From G963668185 sp965237445 (GTDB taxonomy: Bacteria; Chloroflexota; Dehalococcoidia; Lucifugimonadales; G963668185), in the NCBI GenBank assembly GCA_965237445.1, contig OZ250142.1, positions 2,294,001 through 2,358,000 on the forward strand: a stretch of 64,000 nucleotides of DNA, read 5' to 3'. Shown here piece by piece: positions 43,389 to 51,656 of the stretch; within the stretch, counting starts at the first letter, position 1; every line of letters starts with the position of its first letter. The position numbers and the translations under genes are program-made. The notes beneath the pieces are model-generated. The model did no database searches and was not told where the DNA came from. It saw only the letters and a program-made list of their open reading frames with translations.

Positions 43389-43414
43389 TGTGCGCTAACT
43401 GTACCAATTTGTAC
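43383..43414. promoter_or_regulatory. Triple GTAC motif at the toxin-antitoxin promoter
   Basis: GTAC occurs at 43383-43386, 43401-43404 and 43411-43414; the last two frame an imperfect 14-bp palindrome (GTACCAATTTGTAC). This lies at the start of the toxin gene, where BrnA-type antitoxins bind their own promoter. Binding is inferred. Confidence 0.4.
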
Positions 43415-43553
43415 GCGCTTTATCATCAAGCGCGGCGTAAGAGTTGCTGCCTGAGGCTCCCTTTGGGCAAGCTTTCGTGTATGCGCGGTCGCCATTACGC
43501 CGCCACGTAGGTTCGTCCCTCTATGGGTGCAGGGCCACGCCCTGCCTGACTCG

Positions 43554-43583
43554 TTGACCCTCTTTTCTGGCGGGTGCTAAAAT
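43554..43583 (+). promoter_or_regulatory. Sigma-70 promoter of tRNA-His
   Basis: TTGACC (43554-43559) and TAAAAT (43578-43583) are separated by 18 bp, placing transcription start a few bases before the tRNA at 43597. Confidence 0.7.
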
Positions 43584-43596
43584 CGAATTGTCCTGT

Positions 43597-43674
43597 GGTG
43601 AGTGTGGCCAAGGGGTCTAAGGCGCCAGGTTGTGGCCCTGGAGATCGAGGGTTCGAATCCCTTCACTCACCCCA
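43597..43674 (+). tRNA. tRNA-His (GTG)
   Basis: The cloverleaf is complete. Acceptor arms GTGAGTG (43598-43604) and CACTCAC (43664-43670) pair. The anticodon loop TTGTGGC carries GTG and the T-arm shows GGTTCGAATCC. G at 43597 can act as the His-specific G-1 facing C at 43671, and CCA is encoded (43672-43674). Confidence 0.95.
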
Positions 43675-43770
43675 CTCCTCACAGTTTCCCCTCTCAATCT
43701 TCCTGGCGTAGTAGTGCCGCATTGGACTGCCCAGCCACCAGACCACATGCGATAATTGGGAGTGACAATC

Positions 43771-43847
43771 GCGCGCCTGTAGCTCAACGGATAGAGCATC
43801 GGTCTTCGGAACCGAGGGTTGCGGGTTCGAATCCTGCCAGGCGCGCC
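43771..43847 (+). tRNA. tRNA-Arg (TCG)
   Basis: Acceptor arms GCGCGCC (43771-43777) and GGCGCGC (43840-43846) pair. The anticodon stem TCGGT/ACCGA encloses loop CTTCGGA, anticodon TCG, and GGTTCGAATCC forms the T-arm. CCA is not encoded. GATAAT with an upstream TG (43748-43756) gives an extended -10 promoter. Disordered accessory DNA begins right after it. Confidence 0.94.
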
Positions 43848-44149
43848 TACAAATGACCTGTTTAGCTACGATGGCTGGTTTCGAACGAAACTGTTAGCAC
43901 TTTACGTAGCACTTTCGATACCGACTAAAACGCTTCCATAGCAGGCTATACGGTGTCGACGTTCAGCGATTGCGTCAACCTAACACTCGGTGACAGGTCA
44001 ATTCAGCTTTGTGGAAGCGGTGGTGAACGTACTGGATTTCTAGTACTGAGTCGGTTGTAGGGTCGATGGGAAAGGTCACCCGCAGCTTGGAGGAACACTC
44101 CTATCAGGCATCTTGCCAAGCTTCAACGGGTCTTGGTTACACGAGATTG
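43848..44149. other. Non-coding flank of tRNA-Arg
   Basis: No gene is supported. The sequence is less GC-rich than the flanks and contains GCACTTTACGTAGCACTTTCG, a short near-repeat (GCACTTT). It may be the left edge of an eroded tRNA-linked island; no duplicated tRNA end was found in this window. Confidence 0.4.
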
Positions 44150-44560
44150 TTTGTTTAGGCCCTAGCCGACGCCCTGAAATCGCCGCCGCGTTCCTGGACC
44201 ATAGAGCGGCTTTGGGAAGCCTACCGGCACCTGGGCAAGCACAGGGTCCGCGGCTCAGGCCAGCGAACCCTGGCCGAGATCGTGCTCGTGGTGCACTATG
44301 CCATAGGCGGCGTTGACGAGCTTGCTCCCTCCGCCGACGGGGTGCTCGAGCGCTTCCGAGGCTGCCTGGGTATGCAGGAGGCCGCCGACCGCGCCTTCAC
44401 TCTGGAGCAGGTATGCTGCTTGAAGGCCATCCGCGACCACGTAGCTGGCAGCGTCAGCATGGAGATGAGCGACTTCCAGTACGCTCCTTCAACCAGCAGG
44501 GCGGCCTGGTAAGGCATACGAGCTGTTTGGCGATGAGTTGGGCGGACTCAAGGACGTGCG
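44150..44560 (+). pseudogene. hsdR: Remnant of type I restriction enzyme HsdR C-terminus
   Basis: In one frame the sequence reads WTIERLWEAYRHLGKHRVRG, then LAEIVLVVHYAIGGVDELAP, FRGCLGMQEAADRAFTLEQ and SMEMSDFQYAP, matching the EcoEI-type R-subunit C-terminal domain. The expected end PFNQQGGLGKAYELFGDEL is spread over two other frames (44480-44545), so at least two frameshifts are present. No N-terminal nuclease/helicase, HsdM or HsdS is found. A dead fragment. Confidence 0.75.
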
Positions 44561-44894
44561 CTTCGAATTTGAAGGGGACCCAAGCTATTTTCGCAATAGT
44601 TGGATACACCATTCCCCACCTGAGATAAACAAGCTACCCGTCATTAGAGACGGCATAGACTTTTTGGAACCTAATCAGGGGTACAGATTCCCCTTAGGGA
44701 CGGTATCCCCTGAGGAGTATGAACGCGCTGTGAAAGCTCCCTGGATCTTTCGGACACAGTACAAGAGTTCATATGGCAAGCCGAGAACTGATACCCACAT
44801 CGTGGACTTCTCTCAATTCAGAGGTATGCTCTTTGAGCCGAACCACCTAAGGGAAATTGCTAAACAGATGAAAACCGAGGGGGAAGACCTATAA
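44538..44894 (+). CDS. Hypothetical reading frame after the HsdR remnant
   Basis: A 118-residue stretch open from a TTG that is itself inside the HsdR-tail frame (GKAYELFGDELGGLKDVRF). It is charged and soluble, with no recognisable domain. It may be part of an older fused or extended protein rather than an independent gene. Confidence 0.3.
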   Translation: MGGLKDVRFEFEGDPSYFRNSWIHHSPPEINKLPVIRDGIDFLEPNQGYRFPLGTVSPEEYERAVKAPWIFRTQYKSSYGKPRTDTHIVDFSQFRGMLFEPNHLREIAKQMKTEGEDL

Positions 44895-45236
44895 AGTTTG
44901 ACCGAGGGGCACGCAAAAGTTCAGGTTTTTACACAAACCAGAGAAGAAGATGAACGACGGCGTGATGAAGGGCGGGAGGCACAACCTACAACACCGACGG
45001 TTTAGGACTACCATTTCTTCAAGGAAAGAGGGATTTTGGGACTACATACCCAGTAGCGGTCAAGTGACTTTACGCTCGTTCCCAGTTGGCCGAACCGGGC
45101 GATGTGCTTATTTCGATACGGGCTCGAGTTGAGTCGACGAGCCCTTGCGCCGTGTGGTCTTATATTGGCCATGGAAGCCAAATGACCACCCAACTGCGTT
45201 ACGACTCCACTGCCCTTGTTGGCTTCGGGTGCGCCG
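44895..45236. other. Gene-poor stretch
   Basis: Short open frames exist on both strands but none has a ribosome site or recognisable content. Considered non-coding. Confidence 0.35.
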
Positions 45237-45977
45237 TCAGATGCGGAAGTCGATATCGTTCGTAAGCAGGTCGCAGGGATTTACGGGAAGCTGGAGACCG
45301 GCGCCGACTCCTAGAAGCCGCCTTGAGCGGGGCTCGCGGCCATGCTCCCACATGACCTCGCGAACGCTCCAGTCCACCCCGTAGATGTCCTGGACACGGT
45401 ATCCGTACACCTTCCAGAGGGCAAACTCTCCGATGCGCAGCCACTCCAGGCGCGAAGGCTTGTACACGTCACACGGACGCCTCTCCATGTCCGAAACCCG
45501 GTAGGGCATCTCGTGCGATGCGAACCGTTTTTCTCCGGCGATCCACCGGAACAGCAACGGTCCCGGAGCGGGATGGCCGCCCCAGTTGTGGACGCATTCC
45601 GGAGCTTCCGGATAGGGCATTCGATAGATTGTCTTGAAGTCGCCGTTATCGTGGAAGCCGATGATGTTGCGGAACGAAAAGCCGTGATCGCGCCGCCAGT
45701 GGAGGTGTTCGAGGATTCGGAGCCAGAAGCGGCTCTGCGGCAGTCTCGAGGATGTCGGCGACAGCCAGCGGTACCACAGCTCAGTGTTTGAACCGTTGGA
45801 GACGAGCAGTGATGCTGCGCGCTTGGAGCGATAGCCGATCAGCGAGAAGAGTCGCCGGAGCAGGCGCCGGCTGTGATCGTCGGAGGCAAGCAGGACGGGA
45901 AGCAGCGAATCAGGCGGCAGATTGGCGTCGAAGGCTGAGATCGGTTCCTGAATGAGCCGCATAGGTCGTCGTGCCAT
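45237..45977 (-). CDS. Uncharacterised soluble protein
   Basis: A 246-residue protein rich in Trp and Arg with no recognised domain. The middle (NIIGFHDNGDFKTIYRMPYP, ECVHNWGGHP) and the end (GYRVQDIYGVDWSVREVMWEHG) look like a folded enzyme or binding domain. No signal peptide or membrane helix. AAGGAG before the ATG at 45977 decides the start over an in-frame one at 46022. A palindrome lies about 35 bp upstream. It stands alone in a gene-poor region. Confidence 0.55.
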   Translation of the reverse strand: MARRPMRLIQEPISAFDANLPPDSLLPVLLASDDHSRRLLRRLFSLIGYRSKRAASLLVSNGSNTELWYRWLSPTSSRLPQSRFWLRILEHLHWRRDHGFSFRNIIGFHDNGDFKTIYRMPYPEAPECVHNWGGHPAPGPLLFRWIAGEKRFASHEMPYRVSDMERRPCDVYKPSRLEWLRIGEFALWKVYGYRVQDIYGVDWSVREVMWEHGREPRSRRLLGVGAGLQLPVNPCDLLTNDIDFRI

Positions 45978-46010
45978 AACACTCTCCTTATCCGCTATAG
46001 CAACGGCGGT

Positions 46011-46026
46011 TAGTGTAGTCACACTA
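46011..46026. promoter_or_regulatory. Inverted repeat upstream of the 45237-45977 gene
   Basis: TAGTGT and ACACTA are separated by AGTC. The site lies 34-49 bp before the ATG of the uncharacterised gene, where an operator would be expected. Confidence 0.35.
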
Positions 46027-46844
46027 GTTTGCTAGCATATTTGGTAAGCCGTTCTATAATATCCGCTTAGCAAGGTATAGGGCTAATAGCAATACGGAAG
46101 CTAGAAAGCAGACACTTATATAAGAGAAGGGGGAAAGAGGGCTCCCCCTGGCCGGAGGACCGTGGGAAGACGGTGTACGACGATCGCGCGAGGCGCGACC
46201 CCCGGGCGGCGATCGGAGACTCAGGCGAGATGTCGTAAGGGTGGTCGTAGGTGGGAGGCGAGCCGGGGAATCGGAGTGAGAGGCGGGCTGGCATGCTGCC
46301 GGAGTCGAAGTGTGATCGACTCCCTCCGAGCGCGAGTCCGGCGTGCGATAGACCCTGACCCGACCGAGGTCAGCGCTCACACCCCCTGGTCCGGCTCCGG
46401 ATTGACGGCGTCCCCGCTCCCGTGGAGCTGCGAGGTCCGAGCCTGCCTGCAGTGCGTATCGACGACGATATCTTGCCTCGATGGACGGAGGGAATCCCGC
46501 AGGCTGCCGGACGTGGTTGCATCGAGATTCACCCAAAGTCGAACTCCCGGACCTGTGGACCGGTCGTAGGCTGTGTCATTGACGTGCCCCTGGCGTCGAT
46601 TGGCGGATCGGATGCAGCTTGTGCATAGGCCGTACTTGCGCCGATCACTCGATGGGCGAGTCGAGTGCGAGTCAGGACCTAGCTACGGATAGACGCTCCG
46701 GAGTGCTATTGGAGCATCAGTGTGAGGCGGTGGAGGCGGCCGGGTCGAGTCGTATGAAGAGTGGACCTATCTACAAGAATAGTAGGGTTGGCCGGTAGGG
46801 TTGTATTTTGCCATGCTTGAGTCAAACACCGCAGGGAGATGTGA
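46027..46844. other. Long gene-free stretch
   Basis: About 820 bp. The first 100 bp are AT-rich (TATAATAT-like near 46056) and may contain promoters; the rest is GC-rich without a convincing frame on either strand. Confidence 0.4.
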
Positions 46845-47063
46845 TTGGGAAACTACAGGCCGCCAGAACACAGGCTGCCGCCGCGTTACCGGGTGGAGTA
46901 CAGGGTCCGGCTCAGCATGGATGACCGGCCGCGAGTGGTCGTTGTGTCCGACCCGGAAATACAGCAAAGTCTCGACCATATGCTGAGGGACATGGCGCGC
47001 CGTGCCCGGCAGGCGGAGAGGAAGGCCCTCGAACAGGAGGCACGGAATGCGCGCACTCGTTGA
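46845..47063 (+). CDS. Small basic hypothetical protein
   Basis: A 72-residue protein. A Tyr/Arg-rich start (YRPPEHRLPPRYRVEYRVRL) is followed by a predicted long helix (IQQSLDHMLRDMARRARQAE). TTG start at 46845 with AGGGAG upstream. Its stop overlaps the next gene's start by four bases (TTGA), so the two are coupled. Function unknown. Confidence 0.5.
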   Translation: MGNYRPPEHRLPPRYRVEYRVRLSMDDRPRVVVVSDPEIQQSLDHMLRDMARRARQAERKALEQEARNARTR

Positions 47064-47365
47064 GAAGCTCCCAGGAGCGGCAACGCCGCCCTAAACTCCG
47101 GCAGACCAACTTCTGGATAGGGGACGATCTTAACGACCGCCTGGTGAGCGCGTCAGCGCGCTTCGAGGTGGGCAGCAAGTCGCTCCTCGTGCGCGTGCTG
47201 CTCGAGGACGCCCTCGACCGGCTCGAAGGGATGCACGAAGATGCATCGCCGTCGGGGTCGTGGAACGTGGAGATCGAGACCGGTTATGAGACCGCCCGCC
47301 TGCTCGTGTTGGCAGAGGACAGGGCAGAGGTCGCTGCGGTGCTGGATACATGGCTTGAGGGCTAG
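47060..47365 (+). CDS. Ribbon-helix-helix-like small protein
   Basis: A 101-residue protein. RQTNFWIGDDLNDRLVSASARF followed by VGSKSLLVRVLLEDALDRLE (quoted in parts) fits a strand-helix-helix DNA-binding fold. The C-terminal part (IETGYETARLLVLAEDRAEV) is acidic. TTG start at 47060 coupled to the upstream gene. Could be an antitoxin or plasmid-type regulator; the partner at 46845 does not resemble a known toxin. Confidence 0.5.
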   Translation: MRSSQERQRRPKLRQTNFWIGDDLNDRLVSASARFEVGSKSLLVRVLLEDALDRLEGMHEDASPSGSWNVEIETGYETARLLVLAEDRAEVAAVLDTWLEG

Positions 47366-47473
47366 ACGCCGGCGACATACTCTGTCGACTCGATGGAGCC
47401 CCACGAAAGTCCTCGCGTCCTGTTCATGGAGTGCAGGCCCACGGAGATGGATCAGGGCAAGGCTTAGAGAAGG

Positions 47474-47737
47474 ATGAGTGTGGACATGGGGAACGGAGAA
47501 CATTGTTCAGGCGCACATGCCCGTGAGGGCGATTTCGCACGGTCGGCGGCGGAAGCCGAAAGAGAGGCGTTCGCCAGGTCTCAGATCGAGGTGGACAAGC
47601 AGACCGTGGATGCCGAACGCCCGCTGTTCGGCGAGAAGGATGCGGTCTACTTGGAACTCTCACTGCCCCATGATAATAGGGCTGGATCCGCGGCGTTGGA
47701 CGATGAACGGGCGCCGTTCGAGCGGGGCGGCCTCTAA
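47474..47737 (+). CDS. Doubtful small reading frame
   Basis: An 87-residue acidic frame with no recognised domain. GAAGG sits too close to the first ATG; a second ATG at 47486 would be better spaced. It may not be a gene. Confidence 0.25.
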   Translation: MSVDMGNGEHCSGAHAREGDFARSAAEAEREAFARSQIEVDKQTVDAERPLFGEKDAVYLELSLPHDNRAGSAALDDERAPFERGGL

Positions 47738-48579
47738 GTACCGGACAGCCTTCGCTTCACTGAGGGCAACCCTCGAACTTTTGGGCACGTTGTCAGCTTT
47801 GGCCCTTCATCGAATGCGGCGCTGGCGTAGGGCTCCACTTCGAAGGAACTGTCGCGACGCGCGGGAGTCATCTTACAACTGCTACGGCTGCCTTTGCCGG
47901 GTTAGCCTAACCGAAGGCGACGCCGGTGCATTAGCCTCAGTACCCCTCCGCAAACGAACATCTAGCGACAGCAGTCCAGATGATGGCAGGAAGCAGAGAT
48001 TCAGCTTGGGCTATTGAACGCGGAAATTGGGTCTACGGCGCCGCAATCGAGTACAGAGGCTAGCAACGGACTTTCAACTATTGGAAAACGGCAGCCGTGG
48101 GAGCATAGTCGCCTTGGGCGGTGGTGTTGCAATCTATGCGAAAAAATTAACGCATAAACGCAATGGCCACAGATCGAAGTCTCGAGTCTGCGGTTGATGC
48201 GCGCAGCATCCGCATGACTCGTGCGCAGCTTGCTGGAGTTTGCACAGACTTGGAACTGAATCCACCTGAGTAGTTGAACACCGAAGCTGACTTTTCGTTC
48301 TAGGCTTTGCAGCAAACTTTCCGCTGGTCGTGGTCTACACAATAGATGCGCTGTGCAAGAGCGGTGGGAATGCTTCACCACAACACGCTCCAAAGTCAGC
48401 AATTGGCAACGTGCTAAGCTCGTTGGATGACTACGGAGGCGGTGCGGATACTAGCTGCTCAAGGGCTAGTGACCACTACCAAGTCTCGCATGGCGCGCTT
48501 GGCCTTCTCCGTAAGGACGTGCGGGGTGAGAACGAAAGTTGAGAGGCGCTATCCCTGAAATCCGGTAGCTTTCCCATAT

Positions 48580-48596
48580 CTCAGCCTTAGGCTGAG
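48580..48596. repeat. 7-bp perfect inverted repeat
   Basis: CTCAGCC, TTA, GGCTGAG. It could form a small hairpin downstream of the RRM gene on the minus strand, though without a T-run. Confidence 0.45.
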
Positions 48597-48654
48597 GCTC
48601 CACTCACCTTGACCCGGATTGATTACAGTATCTCGGCGCGCCCAAGCGTCAGGC

Positions 48655-48684
48655 GGGACACATCTTGCCGGCAAGATGTGTCCC
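48655..48684. repeat. 30-bp perfect palindrome
   Basis: The left arm GGGACACATCTTGCC is followed directly by its exact complement, with no loop. On the plus strand TTTGCTT follows, so it may act as a terminator; it could also be a protein-binding site or a recombination scar. It lies about 80 bp beyond the end of the RRM gene. Confidence 0.7.
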
Positions 48685-48762
48685 TTTGCTTAGTCCCTAA
48701 GCAGCGCAGCACCCCTTGGAACCAGTTCGGGACGATTTACTGCCAGTGTGCCGGTGCCGCCG

Positions 48763-49050
48763 TTACCAGCGTGGCCTTGAAGGCCGGCCGCCGCCACCTC
48801 GATTATCCTCTCTCGGCCGAGCCTCATTCACGGTCAGTGCTCGACCGTTGAGGTCCTTCCCGTTCAGGGCATTGATAGCGGCTTCACCCTGGGTTTTGTC
48901 TCCCATTTCAACGAAGCCAAATCCCCTTGAACGGCCCGTCTCACGGTCAGTGATTATTCTTGCCGAAGATACTTGTCCGTGTTGGGTGAATGTAGCTTCA
49001 AGGGATTGTTCGGTCGTCTCGAATGATAGATTGCCCACATAGATATTCAT
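48763..49050 (-). CDS. RRM-domain RNA-binding protein
   Basis: A 95-residue single RNA-recognition-motif protein. RNP2 is IYVGNL (about 3-8) and RNP1 is RGFGFVEM (about 41-48). A short Gly/Arg-rich tail follows (RGGGGRPSRPRW). Bacterial members, best known in cyanobacteria and some Chloroflexota, are often cold- or stress-induced. AAAGGAG decides the ATG at 49050 over an in-frame upstream start. A long gene-free leader lies upstream. Confidence 0.92.
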   Translation of the reverse strand: MNIYVGNLSFETTEQSLEATFTQHGQVSSARIITDRETGRSRGFGFVEMGDKTQGEAAINALNGKDLNGRALTVNEARPREDNRGGGGRPSRPRW

Positions 49051-49403
49051 GTGGCGCTCCTTTAGTTGGATTCTCCTGAGCAGGGGCAAGCGTCGCATGC
49101 GAACTGTGTGTTACGGGAACCGCAGAAAGCGGCACGAAATTGCAACCGACCTTTGGAGTCAGACCAAGTATACCATCAATGGCAACAGAGAGATTTCCTT
49201 GGAGGGAAGGCCATTCGAATCACACGGGGACGACCAGCTGATCAGGTCACTAGAGGCTTATGGTGATTCTAGGCCATCACCTTGCCCATGTGGTACTAAG
49301 TGTGGTCCCGGAAAGGCGCGTAAGTACAACTGCATAGCTAGTCCTAATACCGTACGCAGCTGTAATCTGTCCGCAACCATATCCGAACTGCGGTCGACAG
49401 CCA
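49051..49403. other. Leader region of the RRM gene
   Basis: About 350 bp of low coding potential. It probably contains the promoter and 5' untranslated leader of the RRM gene. No conserved box was recognised. Confidence 0.35.
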
Positions 49404-49560
49404 TCAAGCCTGCTGATCGTCCTCTGTGACGTCGAGGAAGTACTGCTCCAAGGACATCTCTTCGGCTACCATCTCAGTAACATAGACACCTGACCTGCCC
49501 AAAGCCGTACTGAGCTCAGGAGACCGCTCACTCCGAGATGTCACGACAATCGACTCACCA
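49404..49560 (-). pseudogene. C-terminal remnant of an ABC-transporter ATPase
   Basis: The end of this frame (GRSGVYVTEMVAEEMSLEQYF then LDVTEDD) matches the extreme C-terminus of CcmA/DrrA-type ABC ATPases, where SLE..FL.LT is typical. Walker and signature motifs are missing. It lies just beyond hyuB and is probably the leftover of a deletion. Confidence 0.6.
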
Positions 49561-49635
49561 TGTGCCGTCACGTCGTCTTGGCCTCCCCCCCAAAGCTGGT
49601 CCAAGTGGAATGCTGGCCTTGGGGTGCAGACCAGT

Positions 49636-51366
49636 TCAACCGGCGCGAAGGGATGTCGTGGCAGCTTGGTCAACTTCGAGTGTTGCCGGGTCGATCACTA
49701 CGCCGAACTCCCGGCGCACGTAGCCCACTGTGTAAATGCCGTTCCGAATGTCCTGAAGCACCAGTTCAGGGTCCCGATCAAGCGGGTCGCCCCATCCTCC
49801 GCCGCTCGCCATGACGTGGTGTATGACGTCTCCGCGCTTCATCCTTCCGACTCCCATAGGAGTTACGACCTGCTCGTTGCTCCGGTTCGGATTTATGATG
49901 TTCCAAGACGAAGATCCGCGCTTACCACCGTGCAGTCCGAATGCTCGGTTCCGCCGTTTATCCGAGCGCACTTGTAGGACGGCTTCATCTTCGAGCAAGC
50001 GAACGTCGCGCACAATGGCAGGGGCGCCGCGGTACTTCCCCGGCCCGGCGGAGTCCGGCAGGATTCCGTACCGTTCGATACGCACGGGCGTCTCAACTTC
50101 CGCGATTTCAATGGGCGTGTTCGCGCTGTTTCCGCCCGGGTGCGGTGTTCCGGTTGGGCCGTCCCCGTTCGGCCTGCCACCGCGGCTCCCCGCAAACAAG
50201 TCAACGAAGGCAAATGGGCTGTGTTCAGAGTCATACCCGCCGATACTGATGATTGTGTTTCCTCCCTCGCCGTCGGCGGGCACCCGGTCGGGTACTGCCT
50301 TGGACAACGCTCCCCAAACGGTCTCCATGATGCGGTAGCCGACGATGCCTCGCGCTCCGCACGGAGCGGGAAGCACGGGATTGACCACCGTGGCCTCCGG
50401 GGCCGTCACTCTGATGGGATGATGGGAGCCGGATGAGTTGGGAATCTCGGGGTCCATAATCTGGCGAATCCCGCCCCAGACGGACGACTGCGTGAACGGG
50501 AACGGCGAATTGATGCCTGCCTTGACCTGCGGCGAGGAGCCGGTGAAATCGACCTCTATGCCGTCACCATCGATGACCATCTTGAGGTTAATGACGACAT
50601 CTCCAGTCTCGATGTTGTCGCCATCGATGAAGTGCGTGAATTCGTAGACGCCGTCCGGAATGTCCTCGATCTCTTGACGGACTCTTAGCTCAGAGTATTC
50701 GAGCAGGGCATCCATGTAGCGTCGCACTTCGGCCGCTCCGTAGCGTCCCACAACTTCGAGAAACTGCCGCTCGCCGAGCGTCGCAGACGCGATCTCCGCG
50801 CGCACGTCGCCGAGCACCTTGTTTGGAACGCGGACGTTTGTGGCGAGCAGCTCAAACATCGTCTCGTTGGGCACGCCTCGTTCGTAGAGCTTCGTTGTCG
50901 GAATTCGCAGCCCCTCCTGGTATATCTCGTGCGAGTTCGTGGAGTTACTTCCGGGCACTATCCCGCCGATGTCGGCCTGGTGCGCTACCGTGCAGGAGAA
51001 CCCCTGCAACTCATCCTCCGCGAAGACGGGCTTGATGATGTAAACGTCCGGCAGATGTGTGCCGCCGGATGTGTACGGATCGTTCAGGATGTATATATCT
51101 CCGGGGTAGATACGCTTATCGAACTTGCGCAGGATTGACCGGACTGCGCTAGGGAACGATCCGAGGTGAAGAGCGATTGTCAATCCCATGGCCACCGTCT
51201 CACCGTTGCGGTCGGCGAATCCCGTGGAAAAGTCCATCGCATCTTTGACGATGCCGGAGTAAGCAGTACGCAGAACTGTGAGGGCCATCTGGTCGGCAAT
51301 GGTATCGAGGGAATTTCTGATTACTTCAAACGTGACAGGCTCGATGTCTCTTGGCAGCATAGACAA
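49636..51366 (-). CDS. hyuB: Hydantoinase B / oxoprolinase family protein
   Basis: A 576-residue HyuB-type subunit. Recognised from VTFEVIRNSLDTIADQMALT at the start, SGIVKDAMDFSTGFADRNGE near 37, and a Gly-rich centre (GNSANTPIEIAEVETPVRIE). With HyuA it opens cyclic imides or lactams such as hydantoin or 5-oxoproline, or carboxylates ketones in the related acetone carboxylases. GAGGT suits the TTG at 51366; ATG at 51360 is the alternative. HyuA lies 290 bp upstream on the same strand; the gap is unusually large for this pair. Confidence 0.92.
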   Translation of the reverse strand: MSMLPRDIEPVTFEVIRNSLDTIADQMALTVLRTAYSGIVKDAMDFSTGFADRNGETVAMGLTIALHLGSFPSAVRSILRKFDKRIYPGDIYILNDPYTSGGTHLPDVYIIKPVFAEDELQGFSCTVAHQADIGGIVPGSNSTNSHEIYQEGLRIPTTKLYERGVPNETMFELLATNVRVPNKVLGDVRAEIASATLGERQFLEVVGRYGAAEVRRYMDALLEYSELRVRQEIEDIPDGVYEFTHFIDGDNIETGDVVINLKMVIDGDGIEVDFTGSSPQVKAGINSPFPFTQSSVWGGIRQIMDPEIPNSSGSHHPIRVTAPEATVVNPVLPAPCGARGIVGYRIMETVWGALSKAVPDRVPADGEGGNTIISIGGYDSEHSPFAFVDLFAGSRGGRPNGDGPTGTPHPGGNSANTPIEIAEVETPVRIERYGILPDSAGPGKYRGAPAIVRDVRLLEDEAVLQVRSDKRRNRAFGLHGGKRGSSSWNIINPNRSNEQVVTPMGVGRMKRGDVIHHVMASGGGWGDPLDRDPELVLQDIRNGIYTVGYVRREFGVVIDPATLEVDQAATTSLRAG

Positions 51367-51656
51367 TGTTCATTGACCTCTGTGGATTTCTCAGTACGCA
51401 ACCCGCACGATATCCGGTCACCCGACTTCCAGTGAAGACGAATTGACAGGTGATGTTGCCATGTTCTACCGATTCGACCAGTCTGCCCCGGTCAGTGAGG
51501 CCGATTCGGCCTGTAGACCTTGCGGTGCATCGGCCGATGCCCTCTGTCAGGCCTGAACTCCTCCGTCGCTCCCAATGACCCGTGGAAGGAATACGAGACC
51601 CACTAGAACGCGCCGGAGAATTCGGTGTCGGCAAGTCGCCAACTCGCCCAGCACGA

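Larger units (their letters stand above)
47738..48762. other. Gene-free stretch with strong palindromes
   Basis: About 1 kb with no supportable gene on either strand. It contains the inverted repeats at 48580 and 48655 listed separately. Confidence 0.4.

Noticed and set aside
46054..46536. 160-residue minus-strand frame in the gene-poor region
   Set aside because: Ser/Pro/Arg-rich composition and no ribosome site; typical of a random frame in GC-rich DNA.
49049..49429. 126-residue plus-strand frame opposite the RRM leader
   Set aside because: No domain, no ribosome site, and it begins inside the RRM gene's translation start region.
43848..49430. Search for a CRISPR array or tandem repeat array
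   Set aside because: No regularly spaced direct repeats were found here or elsewhere in the window; only isolated palindromes.
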